NCBI GenBank assembly: GCA_965247635.1
Contig: CBDFHJ010000010.1
Coordinates: 372,001-436,000 of the forward strand
Direction of reading: 5' to 3'
Length of the DNA stretch: 64,000 nt
Source: CBDFHJ01 sp965247635
Lineage (GTDB): Bacteria > Chloroflexota > Dehalococcoidia > Lucifugimonadales > Australimonadaceae
The first letter of the stretch is position 1. Each line of letters begins with the position of its first letter. Below the pieces are notes generated by a model. That model was not told the DNA's origin. It did not search any database and was given only the letters and a program-made list of their open reading frames with translations. Shown one piece after another: positions 1-6,799 of the stretch. Position numbers and translations under genes: made by a program.

Positions 1-243
1 TCCAGTGGGGGATACGGCGTGGACTCAGTGGGGTATGTAGTGAGGCAGGACGGAGACAGAGCGAGTGGGTCCAGGGGATACCCTGGGAGCGGTCCGGCGT
101 GGGGTTGATAGAAACAGGTGGTCAGGCGGGGATAGGGACACCGCATAGGGGTCCAGGGGACACCCTGGTATGGTAGCCCAGCGCAAGGGACACGCGCCAG
201 CACCCGTTCGCGCGCCCTACTCTCGTCCTCGAAGGGCCAGCCT
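1..243. repeat. Intergenic stretch with short repeats
   Basis: No convincing gene is visible. The segment holds two near-identical units, around 70-88 (TCCAGGGGATACCCTGG) and 152-170 (TCCAGGGGACACCCTGG), each an imperfect palindrome. Between them, at 136-152, lies GGACACCGCATAGGGGT, a diverged reverse-orientation copy of the intergenic repeat core found elsewhere in this window. The following dehydrogenase gene starts at 244. Confidence 0.5.
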
Positions 244-1212
244 TTGATCGACGGCAAGGTGTTCGTCACCCGTCAGCTCCACGCCGACGCCATCGAGCTG
301 CTCCGGCGCGAGTTCAGCAGGGTGGACGTGTGGGAAAGCCCGCTCCCCCCGACGCCAGCCGAGCTCCTCGAGCGCGCCCAGGGATGCATCGCCCTGGTCA
401 CCATGCTGACCGACTCCGTGGACGTCGCTCTGCTGGACGCCGTGCCCGGGCTGAAGGTGGTCTCGAACGTGGCCGTGGGATACGACAATTTCGACCTCGC
501 GGCCGCGAAGTCGCGTGGGGTCCTGCTTGGCAACACACCCGGCGTGCTGACGGAGGCCACCGCCGACCTCACCTTCGCGCTGTTGCTGGCCGCGGCCAGG
601 CGCGTGACGGAGACAGCCAACGCGGCCAAGGCGGGCAACTGGGGTCCCTGGCATCCTCAAGGCTGGCTCGGGTATGACGTCCACCAGCGGACCTTGGGCA
701 TCGTGGGGCTCGGACGCATCGGACTGGAGGTGGCCAAGCGGGCCAGAGGGTTCGACATGCGGGTGTTGTACCTTGCCCGGCACCGTCGCCCAGAGGCGGA
801 GCGCACCCTTGGAGTGGTCTACGCAGGGGCCCTGCGGCCGTTGCTGTCGGAGGCCGATTTCGTGACGCTGCACGTCCCGCTGACTCCGGACACCCACCAC
901 CTGATAGGCGAGGCGGAGCTAGCGGCCATGAAGCCAACGGCCTTTCTCATCAACACCTCTCGCGGGGACATCGTAGACCAGGAGGCGCTAACCCGCGCCC
1001 TGGAAAGCGGCGCCATCGCCGGCGCCGGCCTGGACGTGACCACTCCGGAGCCATTACCCGCAGACCACGCCCTGTTCAGGCTTCCCAACGTGGTCCTCAC
1101 GCCACATATCGGCAGTGCATCTCACGAGGCCCGGCGGCAAATGGCCCTGCTTGCCGCGCGGAACGTGGTCGCCGCCTGCGCCGGCAGGCCAATGCCCGCG
1201 CCTATTAAGTGA
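244..1212 (+). CDS. D-isomer-specific 2-hydroxyacid dehydrogenase (glyoxylate/hydroxypyruvate reductase-like)
   Basis: A 322-residue cytosolic NAD(P)-dependent oxidoreductase that should interconvert 2-oxoacids and D-2-hydroxyacids; by similarity it is closest to the glyoxylate/hydroxypyruvate reductase (GhrB/GyaR) branch. The Rossmann motif GLGRIG is at residues 155-160, and the catalytic triad expected for the family is present: Arg240 in NTSRGDIVD, Glu269 in TPEPLP and His288 in LTPHIG. Length is typical. The TTG start at 244 gives the usual family N-terminus (MIDGKVFVTR); the ribosome site before it is weak. It stands alone, closed by a hairpin terminator shared with the convergent HU gene. 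Exact substrate is not decidable from the sequence. Confidence 0.88.
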   Translation: MIDGKVFVTRQLHADAIELLRREFSRVDVWESPLPPTPAELLERAQGCIALVTMLTDSVDVALLDAVPGLKVVSNVAVGYDNFDLAAAKSRGVLLGNTPGVLTEATADLTFALLLAAARRVTETANAAKAGNWGPWHPQGWLGYDVHQRTLGIVGLGRIGLEVAKRARGFDMRVLYLARHRRPEAERTLGVVYAGALRPLLSEADFVTLHVPLTPDTHHLIGEAELAAMKPTAFLINTSRGDIVDQEALTRALESGAIAGAGLDVTTPEPLPADHALFRLPNVVLTPHIGSASHEARRQMALLAARNVVAACAGRPMPAPIK

Positions 1213-1236
1213 GACGGGAGAGTGGAAAAAACGACA

Positions 1237-1268
1237 TAAAGAGACCACCCGGCCGGGTGGTCTCTTTA
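1237..1268. terminator. Bidirectional hairpin terminator
   Basis: A perfect inverted repeat, AAAGAGACCACCCGG followed by its complement CCGGGTGGTCTCTTT, ends in T-runs in both directions. It lies between the convergent dehydrogenase (ends 1212) and HU (ends 1311) genes, so it probably terminates both. Confidence 0.8.
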
Positions 1269-1310
1269 ACCGGCTGTCACGTTAAGGGACGAACGCGGAG
1301 GCTGAGTCGC

Positions 1311-1610
1311 TTACCTTCTGCCGCGCACTGCCGCGGACAGCTCTGAGCCAGGCGTGAATCCAACGCGGTTGTGCGCTGGCACGGTAACCCGAGTACCAGC
1401 CGCAGCCCCGCGAATGGCGCGGACCTGCCGCTCCTTCACTCGCCGCGACTCGAAAGCGCCAAAACCAGTGAGAACGACTCGGTCGCCCGCCGCGAGGCAC
1501 TCGCGAATGCTACTAAGCACTGCGTTAAGAACGGCGTCTCCCTGAGAACGTGGCCCTCCAAGTTTCGAGGCAACCCGTCCAGCCAGATCTCCTTTTCGTA
1601 GTGTTGCCAA
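1311..1610 (-). CDS. HU/IHF-family DNA-binding protein
   Basis: A 99-residue histone-like protein that should dimerise and bend DNA in the nucleoid. The N-terminal helical part (RKGDLAGRVASKLG) and the conserved VVLTGFGAFESRRVKER segment leading into the DNA-binding arm match the HU family. The arm is altered, with VPAHNRVGFTPG where most HU proteins have a PxxxxxxFxPG pattern, but the FTPG turn is kept. I place the start at TTG 1610, because AGGAGG lies seven bases before it; a longer reading frame extends 11 codons further upstream without a ribosome site. Single-gene unit with its own promoter. Confidence 0.85.
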   Translation of the reverse strand: MATLRKGDLAGRVASKLGGPRSQGDAVLNAVLSSIRECLAAGDRVVLTGFGAFESRRVKERQVRAIRGAAAGTRVTVPAHNRVGFTPGSELSAAVRGRR

Positions 1611-1655
1611 GACCACACCTCCTAGAATTGGCTCACAGCACAAAACAATGGGCGG

Positions 1656-1683
1656 AGTATACCACAGAAACGACCGACGGCAA
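1656..1683 (-). promoter_or_regulatory. Sigma-70-type promoter of the HU gene
   Basis: On the minus strand a TTGCCG -35 is followed after 16 bases by a TATACT -10 box. The predicted start of transcription lies about 40 bases before the TTG start codon of the HU gene, leaving room for the strong AGGAGG ribosome site. Confidence 0.55.
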
Positions 1684-1727
1684 TACCTTTCGCTGGTAAT
1701 GATGGGCTGAAATTCAATCTAAGGCCC

Positions 1728-2537
1728 TTATATGCCCTTCGGTGCCGCCCACCACTGATGGAAGTGGTGCAGCAGGCCGTGGCCTGCGCCAACGGCAAAA
1801 GCAGCGCTGATGGCGCGATGGACGTACCCCTTCGCCTCGCGTACGGCCTCCTCCACCGCACGGCCATGAGCTAAACCGGCAGCGATGGCAGAGGCGTAGG
1901 TGCAGCCCGTGCCGTGGGTGCTGGTGGTGGGTACCCGGGGTGCGGCGAACTCGGTACACCGGACGCCATCGTATAAAACGTCGGTGGCGTCGTCTCCGAA
2001 GTGCCCGCCCTTGACCACCACGTACCGAGGTCCCATCTCCCCAATGGCTTGGGCCGCAGCCCGTGCCTCGTCCAGGTCTCGCACCGGCAGTCCGGCCAGC
2101 ACCTCGGCTTCAGCGGCGTTGGGAGTCAACACCAAGGCCAAGGGCAGAAGCAGGTCTCGCAGGGCGTCCACGGCGTCCTCTCGAAGCAAACGCTCGCCGC
2201 CCTTCGCCACCATGACCGGGTCCACCACCACGCGCTCCAGCCCGTGGCGGCGCAACCGCTCCACCACCACCTCGATGATCGGAGCGCTGGAGAGCATGCC
2301 GGTCTTCACCACGTCCACGCCGGGGTCAGCCACGACCGCATCCACTTGAGCAGCGACGATGGCAGGGTCCATTTCCTGGATGGCAGAGATGCCCAAAGTG
2401 TTTTGGGCGGTAACGGCGGTGATGGCGCTGACCCCATAGACCTCAAAGGCAGCGAAGGTCTTCAGGTCGGCCTGAATGCCCGCCCCGGCCACTGAGTCGG
2501 AGCCCGCTATGGTTAGGGCCACAGGCACCCTCACCAC
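1728..2537 (-). CDS. thiD: Bifunctional hydroxymethylpyrimidine kinase/phosphomethylpyrimidine kinase
   Basis: A 269-residue ribokinase-superfamily enzyme that phosphorylates HMP and then HMP-P to HMP-PP for thiamine synthesis in the cytosol. The substrate-binding start AGSDSVAGAGIQADLKTF is at residues 11-28, the anion-hole/ATP motif STHGTGCTYASA at 206-217 with Cys212 as in ThiD, and DPVMVAKGG near 106-114. Full length. It is the second gene after thiC on the minus strand, 104 bases downstream, so both should be controlled by the TPP riboswitch upstream of thiC. Confidence 0.95.
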   Translation of the reverse strand: MVRVPVALTIAGSDSVAGAGIQADLKTFAAFEVYGVSAITAVTAQNTLGISAIQEMDPAIVAAQVDAVVADPGVDVVKTGMLSSAPIIEVVVERLRRHGLERVVVDPVMVAKGGERLLREDAVDALRDLLLPLALVLTPNAAEAEVLAGLPVRDLDEARAAAQAIGEMGPRYVVVKGGHFGDDATDVLYDGVRCTEFAAPRVPTTSTHGTGCTYASAIAAGLAHGRAVEEAVREAKGYVHRAISAAFAVGAGHGLLHHFHQWWAAPKGI

Positions 2538-2641
2538 TATTTTCCCGTCCTTTTGCTCAAATGCACGAAGCGGGTAAGCTCAGCGTTCTTTCGGAAGGGC
2601 TTGGGAAACCTTTCTCACAGGAAAAGGCCCCCCAAGAGCGA

Positions 2642-4432
2642 CTAGACCTTGATGTAAACTTGGCTGCCCCCCTCCGTGAACTTCTTCGACTTCTCCTCCA
2701 TGCCCGCCTGGATGGCCTGGGCCGTATCCAGCCCATGCTTTTTCGCATACTCGCGAACGTCCTGGGTAATCCGCATGGAGCAGAACTTGGGCCCGCACAT
2801 GGAGCAGAAATGGGCAACCTTGGCCCCGCCGCTGGGCAACGTCTCGTCGTGATAAGCGCGGGCGGTCTCGGGGTCCAGGCACAGGTTGAACTGGTCCTCC
2901 CACCGGAACTCGAAACGAGCCTTGGAGATGGTATCGTCCCACTCCTGGGCACGAGGATGGCCTTTGGCCAAATCGGCGGCGTGCGCCGCGATCTTGTAGG
3001 CGATGACCCCCGCCTTTACATCGTCCCGGTTCGGAAGCCCCAGGTGTTCCTTGGGCGTGACGTAGCAGAGCATGGCGGTGCCGAACATGCCAATCATGGC
3101 GGCCCCGATGGCCGAGGTGATGTGGTCGTACCCCGGGGCGATGTCGGTGACCAGCGGCCCGAGGGTGTAGAAGGGGGCCTCGTGGCAGACCTCTAGCTGG
3201 CGGTCGATGTTCTCCTTGATCTTGTGCATGGGCACGTGGCCGGGCCCCTCGATCATCACCTGGACGTCGTGCTTCCAAGCGACCTGCGTGAGCTCGCCCA
3301 GGGTTTCCAACTCCGCGAACTGCGCCTCGTCGTTGGCGTCGGCGATGGAACCAGGGCGGAGGCCATCACCCAGCGAGAAGGATATATCGTAGGCCCGCAT
3401 GATCTCGCAGATCTCTTCGAAGTGTGTGTAGAGGAAATTCTCCTGGTGGTGGGCTAAGCACCAGGCAGCCATGATGGAGCCGCCCCGCGACACGATGCCG
3501 GTGACCCGGCGAGCGGTGAGGGGCACATAGCGCAGCAACACCCCGGCGTGAATGGTGAAGTAGTCCACGCCCTGCTCGGCCTGCTCAATGAGCGTGTCAC
3601 GATAGACCTCCCAGGTCAGCTCCTCAGCTCCGCCGTCCACCTTTTCCAACGCCTGATAGATGGGCACGGTACCGATGGGCACCGGGGCGTTCCGGATGAT
3701 CCACTCCCTGGTGGTGTGGATGTCGCTGCCGGTGGAGAGGTCCATGACGGTGTCGGCACCCCACCGGATGGCCCAGACCATCTTTTCCACCTCCTCCTCG
3801 ACGGACGAGGTAACGGCGGAGTTGCCGATGTTCGCATTAACCTTTACGAGAAAGTTTCGGCCGATAATCATCGGCTCGCTCTCGGGGTGGTTGATGTTAG
3901 CCGGGATGATTGCCCTTCCCTGCGCCACCTCCTGCCTGACGAACTCCGGCTCCATCCCTTCCCGGACCGCGATGAACTCCATCTCAGGCGTAACGATCCC
4001 CTTCCTCGCATAGTGCAACTGGGTCACGTTCCGACCCGCCTTGGCCCGGAGGGGCTGGCGCATGAGGCCCGGAAAGGCCCGCGCCTTGCGGCCGCGGCCG
4101 ACCCGGTGCGTGCCATTGCCGCCAGGGTCGACCCCTCGTCCAACATCGGGCTCGACGTCGCCGCGCTCCGACACCCAACCTTCGCGCAAGGGCGGTAAGC
4201 CCTTATAGACGTCAGGCGCCGCGGCGGGATCGGTATACGGCCCGCTGGTGTCGTAGAGTCGAAGCGGTAGGTTCTCTCCCGCTTCACCTAGGCCAGCGGT
4301 GGGCGTAAGGGAGACCTCGCGCTCCGGCACCCTGATATCAGGCCGTGGCCCGGACAGCCATACCTTTCGACTGTTCGGAAGGGGTGGCATGTGCGTTGGC
4401 TGTCGTTTACGGCGAATGGTCTGGGTCATCAC
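2642..4432 (-). CDS. thiC: Phosphomethylpyrimidine synthase (HMP-P synthase)
   Basis: A 596-residue radical-SAM enzyme that rearranges aminoimidazole ribotide into 4-amino-5-hydroxymethyl-2-methylpyrimidine phosphate, the pyrimidine precursor of thiamine. The [4Fe-4S] motif C-x2-C-x4-C is near the C-terminus (CSMCGPKFC, Cys543, Cys546, Cys551), the position characteristic of ThiC. The N-terminal ThiC-associated domain (about 1-150) and the (beta/alpha)8 barrel are complete; segments such as IEGPGHVPMHKI and GPLVTDIAPGYDHI are typical of the family. The ATG at 4432 is preceded by AAGGAG. First gene of the thiC-thiD operon, under a TPP riboswitch. Confidence 0.97.
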   Translation of the reverse strand: MMTQTIRRKRQPTHMPPLPNSRKVWLSGPRPDIRVPEREVSLTPTAGLGEAGENLPLRLYDTSGPYTDPAAAPDVYKGLPPLREGWVSERGDVEPDVGRGVDPGGNGTHRVGRGRKARAFPGLMRQPLRAKAGRNVTQLHYARKGIVTPEMEFIAVREGMEPEFVRQEVAQGRAIIPANINHPESEPMIIGRNFLVKVNANIGNSAVTSSVEEEVEKMVWAIRWGADTVMDLSTGSDIHTTREWIIRNAPVPIGTVPIYQALEKVDGGAEELTWEVYRDTLIEQAEQGVDYFTIHAGVLLRYVPLTARRVTGIVSRGGSIMAAWCLAHHQENFLYTHFEEICEIMRAYDISFSLGDGLRPGSIADANDEAQFAELETLGELTQVAWKHDVQVMIEGPGHVPMHKIKENIDRQLEVCHEAPFYTLGPLVTDIAPGYDHITSAIGAAMIGMFGTAMLCYVTPKEHLGLPNRDDVKAGVIAYKIAAHAADLAKGHPRAQEWDDTISKARFEFRWEDQFNLCLDPETARAYHDETLPSGGAKVAHFCSMCGPKFCSMRITQDVREYAKKHGLDTAQAIQAGMEEKSKKFTEGGSQVYIKV

Positions 4433-4441
4433 GACTCCTTC

Positions 4442-4480
4442 CTAAAACAACGAGGGCCGTCCCTGCGAAGAGGAACGGCC
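4442..4480 (-). terminator. Attenuator terminator of the thiC leader
   Basis: On the minus strand a 10-base-pair stem (GGCCGTTCCT with AGGGACGGCC, one G-U pair, loop CTTCGC) is followed by a T-rich tract, between the TPP aptamer and the thiC start codon. This is where the expression platform of a transcription-attenuating riboswitch is expected. The T-tract is interrupted, so termination strength is uncertain. Confidence 0.65.
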
Positions 4481-4504
4481 TTTGGAAGCTCCAGAGGCAT
4501 GCCG

Positions 4505-4600
4505 TGCCGCTCTCCCTCCGCTGGTATTACCCAGGTCAGGTTCAAAGGGTCGCCCCGAAACGTCGAGGCCTCTCAGCCAGGCTCCCCCGGCTCCCCTAAC
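4505..4600 (-). promoter_or_regulatory. TPP riboswitch (THI element)
   Basis: The minus strand carries the conserved blocks of the thiamine pyrophosphate aptamer in the right order: GGGGAGCC, GCTGAGAGG, ACCCTTTGAACCTGACC, then GGTAATACCAGCGGAGGGA. It sits 70 bases before thiC. Binding of TPP should favour the terminator hairpin downstream and shut off thiC and thiD. The class is recognised from sequence alone; ends are approximate. Confidence 0.95.
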
Positions 4601-4626
4601 GATGGCTGCTATTACGGTCCGGATAC

Positions 4627-4655
4627 ATGGTAGTGGAGCGGCGAAGGAGCGTCAA
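4627..4655 (-). promoter_or_regulatory. Sigma-70-type promoter of thiC-thiD
   Basis: TTGACG, a 17-base spacer and TACCAT are found on the minus strand directly upstream of the TPP aptamer. Transcription would begin about 20 bases before the first aptamer helix, as expected for a riboswitch leader. Confidence 0.65.
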
Positions 4656-4813
4656 TACAGGGCCAGTGCTCACCGACGTCCTGATGCACTCCTCGGCCGC
4701 ACCTAACCGGCGCCTTGGACGGCGGGGCATCTCCACACATGCGCCTCATGGCCGTGCAGCCGATGTTGATGGGAAATGCTTACGAGAGGTCTATACATCT
4801 GACGCGCTTGTAC

Positions 4814-4819
4814 TATAAT
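4814..4819 (+). promoter_or_regulatory. Possible -10 box for the exported-protein gene
   Basis: A perfect TATAAT lies in the 388-base space between the thiC promoter and the gene at 4986. The base pattern at -35 is poor. If used, the transcript would have a leader of about 160 bases, in which I recognise no known RNA class. The rest of this intergenic region shows nothing else. Confidence 0.4.
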
Positions 4820-4985
4820 GCGGGCCGCAGGATGGTTGCCTGACGAACGTCTCATACCCGCTGGCTGAAACCACCTAGTCGCAGCCAGTGTATCGTTAGT
4901 GACCACAATTTAGAGTAAGCGCCGTCTTTCCGGGTGTCCTGCCGTCTGCACGAAGGCAGCCCATAGACCAGCGCTAGGAGGCGGA

Positions 4986-6515
4986 ATGTTCATGCGCCGC
5001 GTACTTCCAGTAAGCGTTCTCCTTGCCTTGATGCTGACTTTGGTGGCCTCCGTCGCCGTGGTCAGCGCCCAGGAGGAGACGACCATCGCCGACGTGGAAG
5101 CGAAGTTCCAAGGCTGGACTCAGGTAGATGCCATCGGAGCAGGCTACGCTGCCGACCCCGAATGCGTGGCAGTACCTGGACTAGGAGGCATGGGCCGCCA
5201 CTACGCTAACGCAGCATTGCTTAGCGCCCCTGTTGATGCCCTTAATCCGCCCCGTCTCCTGGTGGACACGGATGGGCTTGTGATAGGCGCAGAGTACACT
5301 GCTCCCGCCGACGCGGGTGCATCGCTCTTTGGGAACGAATTCAACGTCTCCCCACCTGACCCTACGCTCGTCGCACTCCACATGTGGTTCATACCCAACC
5401 CAAGCGGCCAGTTCGCCGACTTTAACCCCGATGTGACCTGTCCCGATGTAGCTCCCGCTCAAGTGGAGGAAGCGGCCGTGACAGGGTCCGTGGTCTTCCG
5501 GGACGCCAACGCGCTCAGCGACAGCCTCGTGATTGACCTCGAAGGGGTGTCGCAGCCCGCGACGGGCACGCAGTACGAGGGATGGCTCATCGCCGCGGGC
5601 GGCGCCTCCAAGGTCAGCACCGGCCTCCTCGCCGTCTCCGCTGAGGGCGCGATCAGCTCCACGTACACCGACCCTGACGGCGCCAACCTGCTGGCTACGT
5701 ACAACACCTTCGCCATCTCCTCGGAGCCGGACCCCGACCCCGCGACGCCCGGCGCAATCCTTTACTCCGACCACGTTGAGGCTGGCGCGTTCGTGCACGT
5801 GGGCCACCTGTTGGTGGCGTGGCCCGCGAACCCCGACGAGAAGGGCATCGCCGTTGGCCTGCGAGAGCAGACGCTGGCAGCTTTGCTCCACGCCAATTTG
5901 GCCGATTCTTCCGCCAATTTGTCGGATAAGCAAGCCCACCTGCACCACGTGGTGAACATTATCGAAGGCGCCGAGGGCGACAACTACGACGCGAGCTTTG
6001 GTGACCCCGGCGACGGCAACGGCGTGCTGAACTACGTCGCCGATGCCATTTTCCACGCCAACCTGGCCAGGGCCGGCGCACCCGACAACGAGACGGTGGA
6101 CACCCACGCGGACGGCGTCATCGCTTCCGCCACCAACGTGAGCACCCTCGCCACTCAGGCCAGGGACAACGCCCTCACTGGCATTGCTCAGACCACGGAC
6201 AACGTGCTACTGAACATATCGCTTGACAACGCCGTTTCCAACCTCACGAGAGCGGTAGAAGGCACCGACGACGATGGCGACGGCGTGGCGGGCAGCACTG
6301 CTGCGGAGGGCGGCGCTAACAAGGCGTACACCGAGGCCCAGGACATCGCAATGTTCGTTCCACAGATGGGGACCGCGGGGTTTCCGGAGGCCGACGCTCC
6401 TGGCACCGGCGACGCCCTGGTGGGCAACGCGGCAATGGGGGTCCTCATCGCCGGTCTGGCCCTGGCCGCCGCGGGGACGCTGGTCCTCGTAAGGCGCAAG
6501 CGCGAGACGGCGTAG
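4986..6515 (+). CDS. Exported, membrane-anchored surface protein with an anti-sigma-K-like middle domain
   Basis: A 509-residue protein I cannot name. Residues 1-29 form a signal peptide ending at VSAQEE. Residues about 30-160 form an unrecognised domain. Residues about 165-290 contain a beta-rich segment with the pattern QYEGWLIAAGGASKVSTGLL, which resembles the extracytoplasmic part of RskA-type anti-sigma factors. Residues about 295-430 are helical and carry regularly placed histidines (LLHANLADS, QAHLHHVVNIIEG, AIFHANLARAG, DTHADG). A C-terminal transmembrane segment (about 478-501) with a VRRKRE tail anchors it, with the bulk outside. No LPXTG and no CXXCH. Start ATG 4986 follows AGGAGG closely; ATG 4992 is an alternative. 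Isolated gene ending at a strong terminator. Confidence 0.6.
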   Translation: MFMRRVLPVSVLLALMLTLVASVAVVSAQEETTIADVEAKFQGWTQVDAIGAGYAADPECVAVPGLGGMGRHYANAALLSAPVDALNPPRLLVDTDGLVIGAEYTAPADAGASLFGNEFNVSPPDPTLVALHMWFIPNPSGQFADFNPDVTCPDVAPAQVEEAAVTGSVVFRDANALSDSLVIDLEGVSQPATGTQYEGWLIAAGGASKVSTGLLAVSAEGAISSTYTDPDGANLLATYNTFAISSEPDPDPATPGAILYSDHVEAGAFVHVGHLLVAWPANPDEKGIAVGLREQTLAALLHANLADSSANLSDKQAHLHHVVNIIEGAEGDNYDASFGDPGDGNGVLNYVADAIFHANLARAGAPDNETVDTHADGVIASATNVSTLATQARDNALTGIAQTTDNVLLNISLDNAVSNLTRAVEGTDDDGDGVAGSTAAEGGANKAYTEAQDIAMFVPQMGTAGFPEADAPGTGDALVGNAAMGVLIAGLALAAAGTLVLVRRKRETA

Positions 6516-6537
6516 GCGCTATCGGCACAACGTGACG

Positions 6538-6581
6538 ACGTATAAGAGGCCCCGCTCCTAGGAGCGGGGCCTCTTATACGT
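6538..6581. terminator. Perfect 44-base palindrome, terminator
   Basis: The sequence reads identically on both strands over 44 bases, centred on CTCCTAGGAG, with GC-rich arms and A/T-rich outer ends. It begins 23 bases after the stop codon of the surface-protein gene and should fold into a very stable hairpin that can stop transcription in either direction. Confidence 0.75.
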
Positions 6582-6764
6582 TACGGTTTTCGAATGGAAG
6601 GGCAACCGCCTTATGTCCCACCCACCCTCCCTCGGTAGGTTATTGGGTTTGAGGGGACACCCCTCAAACTCCCCGGCAGGGCGCTCTTTGCCCCCTTGCA
6701 ACCTCACGAACGGCTGTGCGTCCCGGCGTGGGCTTAACCCGTTAGACCCGACCTACCGCCACCG

Positions 6765-6781
6765 GGACACCGCAAGTAGGT
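6765..6781 (-). repeat. Intergenic repeat core, minus orientation
   Basis: GGACACCGCAAGTAGGT is the exact reverse complement of the core ACCTACTTGCGGTGTCC seen in the repeat arrays at 24.9, 26.7-27.1 and 46.9 kb. It is followed by CCCCCGACAAGTCGGGGG, a perfect short palindrome. The surrounding 6582-6799 space between the palindromic terminator and the ThyX stop codon holds no gene. Confidence 0.6.
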
Positions 6782-6799
6782 CCCCCGACAAGTCGGGGG

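Noticed and set aside
217..900. Long minus-strand open frame opposite the first dehydrogenase gene
   Set aside because: It is antisense to a well-supported enzyme gene and its protein composition (rich in His, Gly, Arg and Gln) is that of a high-GC shadow frame.
4986..6515. Sortase-type LPXTG anchor in the surface protein
   Set aside because: The C-terminus has a membrane helix and basic tail, but no LPXTG-like motif precedes it.
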